NCBI GenBank assembly: GCA_029532415.1
Contig: JAQOTA010000050.1
Coordinates: 1,922,001 to 1,986,000, forward strand
DNA from: Marasmius tenuissimus
Taxonomy: Eukaryota; Basidiomycota; Agaricomycetes; Agaricales; Marasmiaceae
Direction of reading: 5' to 3'
DNA: 64,000 nucleotides
In this document: positions 1 to 11,230 of the stretch, piece after piece
How the letters are laid out: each line of letters starts with the position of its first letter
Numbering within the stretch: the stretch's first letter is position 1
The notes under the pieces: model-generated
What the model was told of the DNA's origin: nothing
Databases searched by the model: none
The model's input: only the letters and a program-made list of their open reading frames with translations
Translations under genes and position numbers: made by a program

Positions 1-1356
1 GCTCTGCACTATCGACATCCCATCCTTCTTCCGGATTCGCCACAGCTTCAGGTGCATAACTCCGACTCCTTGTCGATCGCTTGCGTTTCTTCGAGGCAGC
101 ACCCAAAGGTTCGGCAGGTTCCTCTGGTATACGGATGATTTCTCGGATATGAGGGACCAGAATCTGGCCGTTCTTGTGATTAGGTCGACCATAGACAACT
201 TTCTCGTTCCTCCAAAACTGGAGTGGCTTATACGACTTTCGCTGAGAGCGACGAACACCTGAAACATCAGGGGGGAGAAAAAGATTAGATAGAGATACGA
301 AGCACAAATTTGAAAGATACGCACCTTCAACTCGGTTCTCCTTCAAACTCGACGACTGTCCCTTCGTCGCCTTGGCTCGCCGTGCGACAACCTCCTTTGG
401 CTCTTCTACCCTTATCTTCTTGCCTTTCGGTTGCTCTTCTGGTTCTTCCTCCTCCTCCTCTTCCTCGTCTTGAGGACCTGGTACGTCCACATCATCCGGA
501 AGTTGAGACATATCGCCTTCCAAATCATCGAAATCGTCATGACCAGCCCTAGGGGTATGCGCCGACGGCCTTCCCTTCGTCGAAGCCTTGGGAGTCGACA
601 TGTCTTGAGCTTGGGATTTCGACCGGGGAGCCGGTACCGGCGTCGAACTTCGGTCGTCCTCTTGCTCCTGCTCCTCCTCTTCATCGTCATTATCAAGCGC
701 CACAAAGGACTGTTGCGATGGTGAAGGAGAATCATCAATAGGAAGGTCGTTATCAGAATAGTTGCCTGCGCCATTGGTGGTCAGACTCATGTCAAAGTCA
801 TCTTCGACACTATGTTGTTGTGACAGACGAGATGGACCGGCTGAGCGTCCGTTGGTGCGAGAGCGATGGGCAGCGGAGTGAGGTGAAGGTATCGAGTCGT
901 AGAGGTCGTTTGTGGACCGTGAAACGGGCCGTGAACGTGCACTCGGTCGCGAGATGGGTGGTGATGAGGGTTGTCGGGCGTTAGCAATGTAGTGAATAGG
1001 ACCTGAGATGGGAATTATAATCATGAGCACAAGAAACGAAATTTGAGAGAAAACCACGACGCACTGTCAACGAGATCCATATCTTCCTCCCCACCACCAT
1101 CGTCCTCATCCTCGAAATCTTCTTCTGGTAGAGATTGGTTCTTCTTCTTCTTCCCTTTGACTTGATACGGCGTAAGAGTATCCGCCTGACGAACAACATC
1201 CTCGAACGGTTCGAAGCCATCCGAGCCTACTTCCGTTCTCTGAACACGGACCCCAGTCTTCTTAGCCACATCGAAGTTCTCGCCTCGGAAAGGAACATGA
1301 GGTTTCGGAGGTCCACGTCTTGTGCCTGTGCTACTTCTTCGTGGTGCATCAGGCAT
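1..1356 (-). CDS. mif2: CENP-C/Mif2 inner-kinetochore protein, 3' part outside window
   Basis: This protein binds the CENP-A nucleosome and links the centromere to the outer kinetochore. The first exon (start codon at 1356) encodes a conserved Mif2 N-terminus rich in R-G-P-P-K-P-H-V-P-F-R-G followed by a D-G-F-E-P-F-E-D block. A long acidic, serine-rich disordered middle follows. An intron at about 262-325 leads into the CENP-C signature motif (G-V-R-R-S-Q-R-K, then K-P-L-Q-F-W-R-N-E), which docks on the nucleosome. The C-terminal cupin dimerisation domain should lie beyond position 1 and is not in the window. Another intron lies near 980-1060. Identification rests on both the N-terminal block and the signature motif, so it is secure; exact inner exon edges are not. 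Confidence 0.93.
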
Positions 1357-1484
1357 TGAGTGGGAACCCGTTCTTGAAGTTTTGTTGTCGGCGTTGAGCT
1401 TGGCCTGTGTGATGGTCTTACTTTGGCGATGAAATCAAACGAAAGACGCGTGTGGTTGTGTTTGTATTGTGGTCACGGGACTTT
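1357..1484. promoter_or_regulatory. Shared divergent promoter, mif2 / tRNA thiouridylase
   Basis: Only 128 bases separate the two start codons of the divergent genes, so both promoters and 5' UTRs must lie here or overlap the genes. No clear TATA box is visible. The shared control is inferred from geometry only. Confidence 0.5.
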
Positions 1485-3249
1485 ATGCTGCCTTCTTTTC
1501 CGTTCCATTTCTCAGGTTGTAGCCGTGCGCTAATCAAGCGGGCAGTATCAAGGTGCTATGCAACGCAGACTGTTCAGACGCGACCGAAAGCAGGAGATAA
1601 AGGTATTTTCTCAATATAATCGCCTACGTTTTCTCGTCAAAACTCAACAGAAGTTCCCATAGTGGTGGTCGGAATGTCGGGGGGAGTGGACTCTTCGGTA
1701 ACGGCGAGATTACTCGCTGACCAGGTACGCTTTATAGAAAGCCGTGCACGCAGGCAAGCTCACGATTTTTAGGACTGCGACCTCTCTGCCGTATTCATGC
1801 GGAACTGGGACACACGAGACGAATCTGGGACAGACCACGGATGTCAATGGGAACGGGATTGGCAAGACGTCGAACGCGTTTGTAGATCGCTAGGGATACC
1901 TTGCAAAATGGTGGGCCACAACATCTTCCTCTCCTACCAGATACCTCGACTCAGACGTTACCCCAGATCGACCTCTCAAAAGAGTACTGGAACAGAATAT
2001 TCGAACCCTCACTCCAAATTTGGGAGTCTGGCGAAACACCCAATCCCGACGTCTGGTGTAACAGGTAACAACTATCGCTTCTGTTGCTCATACGAAACTA
2101 AATGTCTTTGCAGAGAAATCAAATTCGGTGCTCTCCTCGAACGACTCCCCACCTCCACCACCTCCACCTCCACCACCACCAAATCATGGTTCGCAACAGG
2201 CCACTACGCTCGTAAATCCTGGTCAACACCTCCACAGGGCGAAGCCCCTCGTCCCATGCTCCTCAGCGCAAGAGACGCCATCAAAGACCAAGCCTTCTAC
2301 CTCTCCTCCATAACCGAACCAGGCCTCTCCCGCGCCCTCTTCCCAATCGGAGATCTCCTCAAAACCGAAGTACGCGACCTAGCACGCAAGTTCAACCTAG
2401 ATACCGCAGAGAGGGAAGAAAGCATGGGACTATGCTTCGTCGGTGAAAGAAGCGGCAAATTCAGCAACTTTCTATGTACGTGTGTGTACCCTCTCCCCAC
2501 CCATCAGCGCTCTAACACGTTCCTCCGCGCAGCCTCTTACATCCCCCCCAACCCCGGCCCCATAATCGACCTCACAACAAACGCCCAAATCGGATCCCAC
2601 CAAGGTCTCTGGACATACACCATCGGTCAAAACGCCCGAATCAAAGGACTCCCCGAACGCGCGTTCGTAGCTCACAAAGATGGAAACTCCAACACCGTGT
2701 TCGTTGTTCCCGGAAGGTGAGGCAATTCCCCCTTCCCCCCTTCCCTCCCTCCTACAACTCAACTCGAATCGGGCAGCGACCACCCTCTCCTCCACATCGA
2801 CACAGTGGTCTTACGAGACTGGTCTTGGATATGGAATGACTCTCCGCCATCTGGGATTTTCACATCAGAGGGGTTCGAAGCGTCGGCTAAGATTAGGCAT
2901 CGGATGGCGACTGTTCCTGTTACTGTCAAAGTGTACGTTCTCCCTCCCTTGCGGTATCTTATTTGCCTTATCATTTTGAATTGGTAGGAACGAAGACAAA
3001 CACCTCACACTATCCTTCGCGGACAATGCAACTCAGAAAGGCGTCTCCCCAGGTCAGATAGCAGCAATCTGGGATAGGAACGGGGATTGGTGTCTTGGGT
3101 GCGGGACGATCGGTGCTGCCCATTCGACGGCGTTGGTAGAAGCACTCGACAAGTTTCGTCAAAGCAGCCCTTCCATCTCCACCTCCGCTTCCGCTACGAA
3201 ACCGAACACACGCACGCTGAGCAGTTCTACAAAACATCGTCTAAAGTAG
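1485..3249 (+). CDS. slm3: Mitochondrial tRNA-specific 2-thiouridylase (MnmA/TRMU/Slm3 type)
   Basis: The enzyme adds sulfur to the wobble uridine of mitochondrial tRNAs for Lys, Glu and Gln. The PP-loop ATPase motif G-M-S-G-G-V-D-S-S is encoded just after intron 1. Further family blocks are G-E-T-P-N-P-D-V-W-C-N with the first catalytic cysteine, A-T-G-H-Y-A-R, K-D-Q-A-F-Y-L, and G-L-C-F-V-G-E with the second cysteine. The start at 1485 was chosen because exon 1 (1485-1602) splices in frame over a 48-nt intron (1603-1650) into the PP-loop and gives a basic, Arg-rich, acid-free N-terminus typical of mitochondrial targeting. Further introns lie at 1725-1772, 1911-1966, 2065-2113, 2476-2532, 2717-2776 and 2933-2987. 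The poly-Ser/Thr stretch near 2145-2185 is an insertion. Confidence 0.93.
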
Positions 3250-3298
3250 TTCTAATATTTTTACATGACATGCTCTAGTAATACATCGTGAATCAGTA

Positions 3299-5574
3299 TC
3301 ACTCTTTTAACGCCTCCTCGATGTCCTTCCTCCAACGGTACTGAATATCGATCTGTTCCCTGAAAATCTTGTACTTGGCCTCCAACAACTTCTTCTCCCT
3401 CTTCGACGCCGCAGGCCTCACAATCGTCCCAGGTGGCGTCATCTCGACCTGAATGGAATGGACCCGTTCAGATCGCACACCCCCAACCCACAAAAAACCA
3501 ACAAACAAAAAACTCACCATAATCCCCCACAACAACTCCCCCCTCTCCCTCTCCCCCAACTTCCTCCCCTCCGCCTCCTTTGCAAACCTCCCCAACATCG
3601 CCGCCCCCAGAACAACCGCCCCCCCACAATCCTCCGGCAACACCACCTCCATCCCACACGTCTCCGCGAAAAGCTGCATCATCGGGATATTCCTCGCCTG
3701 TCCGCCGCTCATGTAGATCGAGGTGATGCTGTGGCCTTTGCTGTTCATCTCGTCGACGATGTGGCGGGTTTGGAGGGCGATGGATTCGAGGGTGAGGTGG
3801 TATTTGTGGGCGAGGTCGGTTAGGCCTGAGTCCTGTGTGTGAGGGTGAGAAGGGGAAGAGGAGGGGGAAGAGGAGGGGGAAGAGGAGGGGGAAGAGGAGG
3901 GGGAAGAGGAGGGGGAAGAGGAGGGGGAAGAGGAGGGGGACGTACGAGTGTTAGACCGACGAAGGAGCCTCGCATTTTGGGGTCTGCGATTGGGGAGCGG
4001 TTGCCTGTGGATGAGGGGTAAGTAAGGGGGGTAAGGAAGGGGAGGAGAGGGGGAGGAGTGCGTACCGTGTAGGTCTGGATAAAAGTGCATGTCTTTAGTG
4101 AGTTCTGTTAGACTTTCGACGCCGGCTTCTTTCTTGAGGTTTTGAAGGATATCGTAGAGAACTATAGAAAATGTATTAGGTTCGAGAGAGTAGAGGGCGA
4201 ACGATCTTACTTACCCGCGTGAATGTTCTTGTTTTGCTCTTTTCCTAGGTTGACGAGTCTCGGATAGGCAGGGTGTGTCGTGATCATGAAGTCGATCAGC
4301 TACGATGGAATTTGAGCTTTATTCACTGGGGGATGGTAAGAAACTACTCACCTGTCCTGTAGACGATTGACCACCCTCGTTCATCCACCAACCAGGGAAG
4401 ACAGGGTCTTTATAAGGACCCCATACCCCGTTGACGAATACGCCTTCTTTGCTCTTTCCAGGACTATGAGTACACCACGCCAACTAATCGAAGCGAAGCA
4501 CTTACCTGTACGATGTGACAAGTACTCGTACCAGCAACAGCAGCGAGTCGATGACGAGACTCGTCCACGTTCTTGATCGCCTGGGAGAGTTTCCCGTTCT
4601 CTTTGTAACGAGCGGCGACAGTTCCCAACCAACCCGCGTATCTTTATATCAACCCGATTAGATAGATAGAAATAGAGATAGAGAATCGATAACGCACGCG
4701 TCGATAACACCACTCCCCACAGGCGTTCCTTCGACCAATCCAAATTCTTCTGCCGCCTTCTTGGATAGACCGTTTCCAACAGGCATACCAGCAGTCAGAA
4801 CATCGAGATTAGCAGCACCCAGTTGTTTATAGTCGCGTTCGACAAGTTCCTTCAACCCGATCTTCTCGAAGAAATCGGGTTGCCAGCCCTTTGTAGGTAC
4901 GAAGGAGCATTTACAGGTGACGGAGCAGCAGGAACGGGTGTTGTCCTCCGTAGCGCGGTATGTGAGGAAATCGGGCAGATCGAAGAATTGACAGTTTTCG
5001 AAGAGTTTGGTGTCCATGTTGTTCTTGAGCCACAAGACCTTTGGGATCTCCATTTCTAGCTTTCAAGGGGAACTGGATGAGTGGGGAGGAAGGGAGGGGG
5101 AGAGTGGGGGAGAGGGGGACGTACGCTCATCTTTCCACCGACATAGTCGAGAACGATAGATCCTGTGCTGTTGATGAGTTCCGCCTCCTTCTCTGCGCGG
5201 TGGTCAGCCCACAGGATGACATTCCGATCGCCGTTCTGTCCTAGCTGGGCGCCCTTTGTGACGATGATGGGGTCTGCATTGGCATCGCACACGGCCAGGG
5301 AGCAAGTGGCGTCGAAACCCAACCCTTTGACGGACGATGGAGGTACTTTGGAAGCGGATAGACAGGTTTTTATGCAGGTGGCGATGGAATCCCAGATGTT
5401 GTTAGTGGATTGCTCAAAGATGCGGTGATCGTCGGAATCGCGGTAAGTGATGGTGTCTTTTGTGCAAGACGCGAGGGTGTTTCCGCTGTCATCGACGATG
5501 GAAGCTCTGGCTGAGCCTGTTCCGACGTCGACGCCGATGTAGTAGTTTTGAGTTTTCGTGGGTGTAGGAGCCAT
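3299..5574 (-). CDS. FGGY-family carbohydrate kinase (ribulokinase-like, FGGY/YDR109C type)
   Basis: This is an ATP-dependent sugar kinase of the FGGY superfamily, probably acting on a ketopentose or pentitol. The N-terminus has the phosphate-binding signature [13 protein letters not shown]. Next come a G-L-G-F-D-A-T-C-S block and W-A-D-H-R-A, and the C-terminal domain has the second signature S-G-G-Q-A-R-N near 3700. The product is about 590 residues after splicing, which is normal for the eukaryotic FGGY/D-ribulokinase subgroup. Introns include 5060-5124 and 3833-3945. The latter is expanded by a 12-bp tandem repeat. The gene is divergent from the galactose-1-phosphate uridylyltransferase gene with 160 bp between starts. 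Substrate cannot be told from sequence; D-ribulose is the best guess from family resemblance. Confidence 0.9.
3850..3941. repeat. Intronic 12-bp G/A-rich minisatellite
   Basis: About 7.5 tandem copies of the unit GAGGAGGGGGAA lie wholly within intron 3833-3945 of the sugar kinase gene. On the transcribed strand this is a long C/T-rich stretch just after the donor site, so copy number changes would alter intron length but not protein. Confidence 0.95.
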
Positions 5575-5734
5575 GGTGTGGAGAAACCAGAGCAGCCAGC
5601 GAGCAACAAACGTGGGGGGCCGTATGACATCATCAAGTAAATCCCAGGGCTTAAAATTCTAGCTGCAGGTGGTTTTATCAAGATCAACATGGCTTCCAGT
5701 TCAATTTCCATCTGCTCTTTTCTCAACGTCCACT
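5575..5734. promoter_or_regulatory. Shared divergent promoter, FGGY kinase / GALT
   Basis: 160 bases separate the two start codons of divergently transcribed sugar-metabolism genes. No canonical TATA box is evident. Co-control is an inference from spacing and the related functions. Confidence 0.45.
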
Positions 5735-7103
5735 ATGGAGGATTTCGACCCAACAAACCACCCTCATAGACGAAGTGAGCTGTCCTAGTTTTCTATTCCA
5801 AACTCTGACCAATTTTTTTCACAGTCAATCCGTTGACCGGTGAACATATCCTGGTCTCTCCTCATCGCAGTAAACGTCCATGGCTAGGCCAAATCGAACC
5901 CGTTCAATCCCAAACCCTACCTCAGTATGATCCCAAGTGTTATCTCTGCCCCGGAAACTCTCGTGCTGGAGGCGAGCAAACCGAGAAATACGAACAGACC
6001 TACACTTTCGTCAACGACTTTGCTGCCGTTCTCCCTCCACCGATGCCTGCTGCACCGACCCCACCCCATCCGTTGTTCACTTCAGAACCGGTCGGCGGCG
6101 GTTGTGATGTCCTGGTCTTTCATCCTCGACACGATCTGACTATCGCTCGACTTTCGCTGCACGATATTCTTTGTATCATCCAGCAATGGGTCGACATTTA
6201 CATCAAGAGAGGCTCCCAGCCAGGTATCAGGCATGTTCAAATCTTCGAGGTGAGTACTCTTTCTTTCTCGTCAACGCGAAACTAAAACTAAAAATCCACC
6301 AATAACAGAACAAAGGAAGCATCATGGGATGTTCCAACCCCCACCCACACGGACAAGTCTGGTCGTTCACCACCATCCCAACGCTGCCCTCCGTCGAACT
6401 CTCTTCGTTGAGAAACTACGCCTCGACACCACAAGCACCCTCTGAAGCCCCGAAAGGTCCCGGAGGTCGACCGTGCCTTCTCTGCGAGTATGCACATGTC
6501 GAAGCTAATTCGTTCGGCGAGAACGCACGTGTGGTCGTGAAGAACGATCATTGGGTCGCGGTCGTACCTTGGTGGGCTACTTGGCCTTTCGAGATCCTTC
6601 GTGCGTATATTGTATTTGTTTCGTACATACTAATCCTTGACTGACACCCACCCTCCCCCTCCGTAGTTCTCCCATACCGAAGACACATCCCATCCATTCT
6701 CCATCTCACCGACGAGGAGAAGAACGCGTTCGCGGAGATTCTGTCCAAGATCACCAAACGATACGACAACCTCTTCCAATGTTCCTTCGCGTACTCGATG
6801 GGTATCCATCAACGACCTATCCCCCATACGTCTCCCAACTCTACATCGGACGAAGACGATGTTGCGCATCTGCATCTCCATTTTGATCCCCCGTTGCTTA
6901 GGAATTCGTCGATTAAGAAGTTTATTGCTGGGTGAGAATTTTTGCGTCCCAAGTGTTTGGTGATTCGGTACTCAATACTTTTTTTCTGTCTTAGGATTGA
7001 ACTTATGGCTGAGATTCAGAGGGATCTGACGCCGGAACAAGCTGCTGAGAAATTGAGAGCTTGCTCGGAGGACCATTACCTTGATGTCCTTGAATCCAAA
7101 TAG
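5735..7103 (+). CDS. gal7: Galactose-1-phosphate uridylyltransferase (Leloir pathway)
   Basis: The enzyme swaps UMP between UDP-glucose and galactose-1-phosphate in the cytosol. The N-terminus R-R-I-N-P-L-T-G-E-H-I-L-V-S-P-H-R is classic GALT. The zinc-ligand region C-Y-L-C-P-G-N follows. The active-site block is M-G-C-S-N-P-H-P-H-G-Q-V-W, whose second histidine takes the UMP. The C-terminal nucleotide-binding block is H-L-H-L-H-F-D-P-P-L-L. Start 5735 is supported because a 13-codon first exon joins in frame across a short intron ending at 5824 to the conserved R-x-N-P-L-T-G-E block; the ATG at 5689 hits a stop. Later introns are near 6250-6308, 6603-6665 and 6932-6995. All key residues are present. 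Confidence 0.96.
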
Positions 7104-7463
7104 AGCCTGTAAACACATCGTATACTTATTGCTTACTACTGTATTGAATATCGAATGAACAACTGCTACAAGAACTTGCTCGGTGGTAGTGAATCGCAGC
7201 TCGTCAAACCTGCGGGGAACCACAACTTTCAACCAGACGATCTTCACTCCGTTCATACGGTGAGCAAAAGCCCCTTGGCCGTCTCAGGCGGAATAGACAA
7301 ACATAGCGCACGACCGCGTCTCCCTCAACGATAACGATACAACGGGTTCAGTTTGGTCTTAGAAGGGCATGAATTTTTGGGTGTGTGGGTGTGCAATGTA
7401 CATGGACCTGATGCATAAGATAACGTGGAACTACAAAGCGAGTAATCAGAGCGAACGAGATAT

Positions 7464-8010
7464 CTAATCCGACGCTGCCGTTGCCCGTGCTAAAAAGAAG
7501 TAGGGAACAATCAGCAAAAAAAAAGAAACAAGAAGGTAGTATTTCCAAACACTCACTGTAGATCAACTGCGACGAATGATGCACAATCTTCTTAATCTGA
7601 CCCTCCTTCTCCAAATGCCTAATCGCAACCCTCGCAAGACTTCCATTGATTTTCAGCCTCTCAATGAGGATCGACTGGCTGATAAACCGGAAGGTGGGGA
7701 CTTCCTTCAGGATACGGTCGTAGGTGGGTTTATCGAGGTGGACGATGTGTTGGGCTTTGTCCTTGACTTTTCCTTTCGACCATTTCTTCTTCTTGGCGGC
7801 TTTGCCGCCACCTGAAGGTGCAGCTGCTTTTGCCTTGGCCTACGAGAAAAGAAGAAGGGAGGTGTCAGTAAGGGAGAAACGACATCCGATCGACGAAAGA
7901 CCAATCCAACGCAATTTCCATCCAAGAAACGATCCAAAGTGTATCAAAAAGGATGGATAGGCATCACAGAGCCCAATTGGTAGCAATTCGGGGGACGTAG
8001 GACTCACCAT
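7464..8010 (-). CDS. rps25: 40S ribosomal protein eS25
   Basis: A small basic protein of about 105 residues from the 40S subunit, with a lysine-rich N-terminus (K-K-K-K-W-S-K-G-K) followed by the winged-helix-like core [13 protein letters not shown] and H-S-S-Q-L-I-Y. The first exon contributes only the ATG (8008-8010): a GTGAGT donor follows it at once, and a 167-nt intron (7841-8007) leads to A-K-A-K-A-A-A. A second intron separates the last eight codons, ending at stop 7464-7466. An intron placed right behind the start codon is common in ribosomal protein genes and may help expression, but that role is inferred. Confidence 0.96.
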
Positions 8011-9093
8011 AGTTCTTGACGACCGTCGATGGGTTGGAGGCTCCTCCCTTCCTCCATCATGCAACTTTTGACTATCTCGGTAAACGCCGCACATTCAATC
8101 TCCGACCGAGGGCTTATGTAATCAATCAGACACGTCGCGTCCTGAGACTGAGACTAAGAATACATGAATGGGGTTGGCCGACAAGCGGCGGGAACAAACC
8201 GTGCACCTTCACGGTGATTGATATTCGGCGTGAAATTTTGAACCCAGATCGAACGTCGAGTTACGGGGGAAAAAGGAGCGTGAAGGTCCAGGCGTGACCT
8301 ATGAGGTTTACAGGGTGTCTTCCTTTCGAAGTGATAGTTGGGCCTACAAAAAAATCATCAAGGATATTCGAGAAGATGACGGGCTATCGCATAACCAGCC
8401 GATAACGTCATGATGAATACTCGACCTTGGGTCTTCATTTTTTTCGCTTGCTATCATTTCCTGGAGTCGAGAACAATTTTCATAATGGTACATAGGTGAA
8501 AGATAGGACAAAAAGTTACATCCAGACAGTCGTTTCAGTACACATTACCACCCGGAAGCCAAATTTTGCTAACTGTTGTTGTAGAATGCGAGCTGGCGCG
8601 AATCTGTAAGGGCTGACTTCCATGGCTAGCCACTCTTCAGGGAGGATGAAGTAAATTGTGATGAACCTAGGACTTCTGGGAGTGAGTGACGAGGGATGAG
8701 GTTGAAACGATCGAACTGTCTTACGTGTCCGGACCTCTATGGATCGGTGAATCAACATCTGAGAATTCCCGTTTTAACTGGAGGACATCAGTGTTGGTTT
8801 CAGATGAGACTTAGGCATTCTCACCGAACACCCCGCATCCATAAACCAAACCAAGTTGAAGAGGTAGTCGCTCACGACGTTTACGGACAATTCATCGAAT
8901 TCTTTGTCGTCCATTTCACGGGCAGTGTCACCTCCCTGCCCCCTTCGTTCCTGAACAGCGTCCCTGACAAAATTAGTAATCCGGTTTTCGTACCGTGCTC
9001 TCTTTCTGCGCAAGAGGTGTAAGTCTCCTTCGCCCAAGGTGTCACTGAAAAATCATGAGAAAGATAAATTATTATAGATAGACTGCATCCATA
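8011..9093. other. Intergenic stretch without a supported gene
   Basis: About 1.1 kb between eS25 and the nucleotidyltransferase-like gene. Short open frames exist on both strands, but none shows a recognisable motif or clean splice continuity. The part next to 8010 must hold the eS25 promoter and 5' UTR. Confidence 0.6.
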
Positions 9094-10822
9094 CTAAGGC
9101 AGAACTGGTGCTAAGTTGCGACCAGTGGGTTCATGACGAAAGAGGAATTCGTCCGTTTCATCTGTCGTTATGATCTCGAATGCCTGCGTCGTGTATGGTT
9201 CCAGTTCCGTGAGATCGAATACGTCAATTGAACATTGTTGCACAGTTTGTGGTTGCCACAGTACAATCACTTTAACACGAAGTCCGCGTGCTCGTTCCGC
9301 TTGGGACAAGTCGAAGATAAGTTTGAGCTGAGCAGTTGGTCAAATACAAGTATGAGGGATAGCACGTAAAATACTTACTTGGGGATGGTATCGGAAATAA
9401 GTGTAGAACGGGTAGAGCAATCTCACAAGCGACAAGGCAACCGGACTATCGAGGGGTTGTTCGTGTAAACGGAAAGCGTCGCGAATGAATCGAGAGTAAA
9501 AGCATCCCAACAATTTGTTCCGTTCTCCTTGAATTCTTCGAACAGTGGCATGCACTTTATCTTTGAGTAGGTGCCTGCCAGAAGTCAGATACAGTTATAT
9601 CGAGGAGCATACATAACTCACACGCATCGTACATCATTGAAACCAAACGGTAACTGTCCTCGTGGAAAGCAAAAGCTTGTTGGATTCGTGGCCCTAGCAG
9701 GGTCTATACCTTCGTGTAAGATCTCGACACACTCCAAGGGATCCGCGGATATGTTGTGCTCGTAGGAGTGGATCTGGAGTCTCGTTGCTGCATCCGAATC
9801 GTGAATCGAGTTATAGACAGGGCCGGGCATGATGAAACAAAGACGATCCCCGACCGCCCTCATGGACGAAAAACCTCCGCGCGCATTCATGAAAGTCAGC
9901 ACACTTGGTCGTTTTCCTGCCTTCCATCCCCTACTTTCATATTTCGTGATGGCATTTTGGTAGCTCTCGGTTTCGATGTGGCCGTTGTCAAAGAGCACGT
10001 TCTCGTCTTCTTCAAGAGTCTCCATAGGGTACAAGCAAATGGCGTAGATTGGCGTGATAACGTTGAAAGCCACCGCTGAAAAAACATCAACGGGAGTCAA
10101 GACGAGCAACAGTGCACTTACAACTGTGAAAGTGCAGAATTGCTTCGAAGGGAGCATGATTCGTAGACATAACCTGTATTCGCCGCTTTGGTTCGGGGGC
10201 GTCTTCTTGTTCGAATGTCTGAATCCGTCTGACACAAGGGTTGGCATATGTACCAGGGCATCTACGGGTGATATCCCACCCGTTCTGAAGCAAAAACTTG
10301 ATCAATGGTCCTGCTCGCGAATCTTCGCAATAAAGGTCGAGGTCACTATCAGGATATAGCGTGCGGGTGAAGTATTGCAATGGAAAAGAGCCTGATATCA
10401 AGGCCCCAGTGAGTGAAAGCATTTCCCAGAATTCTTCGTGGAGGTAGACCGGAATGAAAGGACGAAGGCATCGTCGGTAAGAGAATGCGCGGTTCCAGTA
10501 CGGCTGGATCATTTGATAAAGATAAGCATTGGACATCGCCATAGGAAAAAGGACGGTGGGTGGCGCTATTTTGAAAAAAGATTTGTTGGCTATGTCGTTC
10601 ATGAAGGTCTTGAGGAAGAGCGACGGTCTGACAATGTTTTAGTAGTAAGTAACCCAGAGAATAATGAACGTACGATTGCCTGATTGACCTTAGTTTTGTG
10701 TTCATACTAGCGAGGCGGTAGGTACCCATGATGCAGTCAAGAAGTTTTAAGGTCGGCAAATCGATCGTTTCTGTATATATGATCTTTTTGAGGTCCGAGT
10801 TTCTTGAGGCATGAATCGACAA
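9094..10822 (-). CDS. Nucleotidyltransferase-like hypothetical protein of an agaricomycete type
   Basis: A spliced protein of roughly 450 residues. The central part has L-I-S-G-S-F-P-L-Q-Y-F followed about 13 residues later by Y-P-D-S-D-L-D-L-Y-C. A G-S pair followed by a D-x-D in this spacing resembles the active site of the polymerase-beta-like nucleotidyltransferase fold. A P-F-E-A-I-L-H-F-H-S block and the long C-terminal part show no known domain. The exon joining near 10630-10675 (GTACGT donor, CAG acceptor) keeps the frame into the F-M-N-D-I-A-N block. I take 10822 as start because it is the first ATG in the frame, but translation could begin at an inner ATG. Function is unknown; nucleotidyl transfer is a structural guess. 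Confidence 0.6.
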
Positions 10823-11230
10823 TGTTCTGAGCGACGGAAGTCACGAGAACTGAGCAGGTCGATGGGAGCAGAAAGCTTTGGTTTCGGGTCGGAGGCATAT
10901 TGATCCTTCCACCAATGAAAAACAGACATGCCAGTATTCGCATCGAGACCCAAGCCCGTTCTGGGCATGTCGGATTCGAGAATGGTGCGAGCAAATTTGA
11001 GTGGGATCCATCATGGCGTGGCCGTAGTTCGGGATTGCGTTTTGGGAAATATGTGCACACGTGGTTGTCTCTTTCATCATGTCTGAGAGGTGCCAAAGTA
11101 CGTTCGACTCGCTATATTTCAAGAGACTTTATAATGAGGGGTTCCGGACTCGAGTCGCGCTATCGCGAGTATTCCCCAGGCACGTCATCAAATAATTTCG
11201 AGTAGTCCAAGCTCACTATTTTATGGAAAG
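10823..11230. other. Intergenic, no supported gene
   Basis: All three minus-strand frames are open over much of 10740-11120, which blurs coding signals. No frame shows a recognised domain. It may hold the promoters of the two divergent flanking genes. Confidence 0.5.

Noticed and set aside
3468..4021. Several long overlapping frames including a Gly/Arg-rich one at 3839-4021
   Set aside because: They are shadows of the sugar kinase exons and the intronic G/A repeat.
10737..11122. Possible hAT-type transposase remnant with an H-W-W-K block
   Set aside because: All three frames are open and no catalytic or dimerisation motif could be confirmed.
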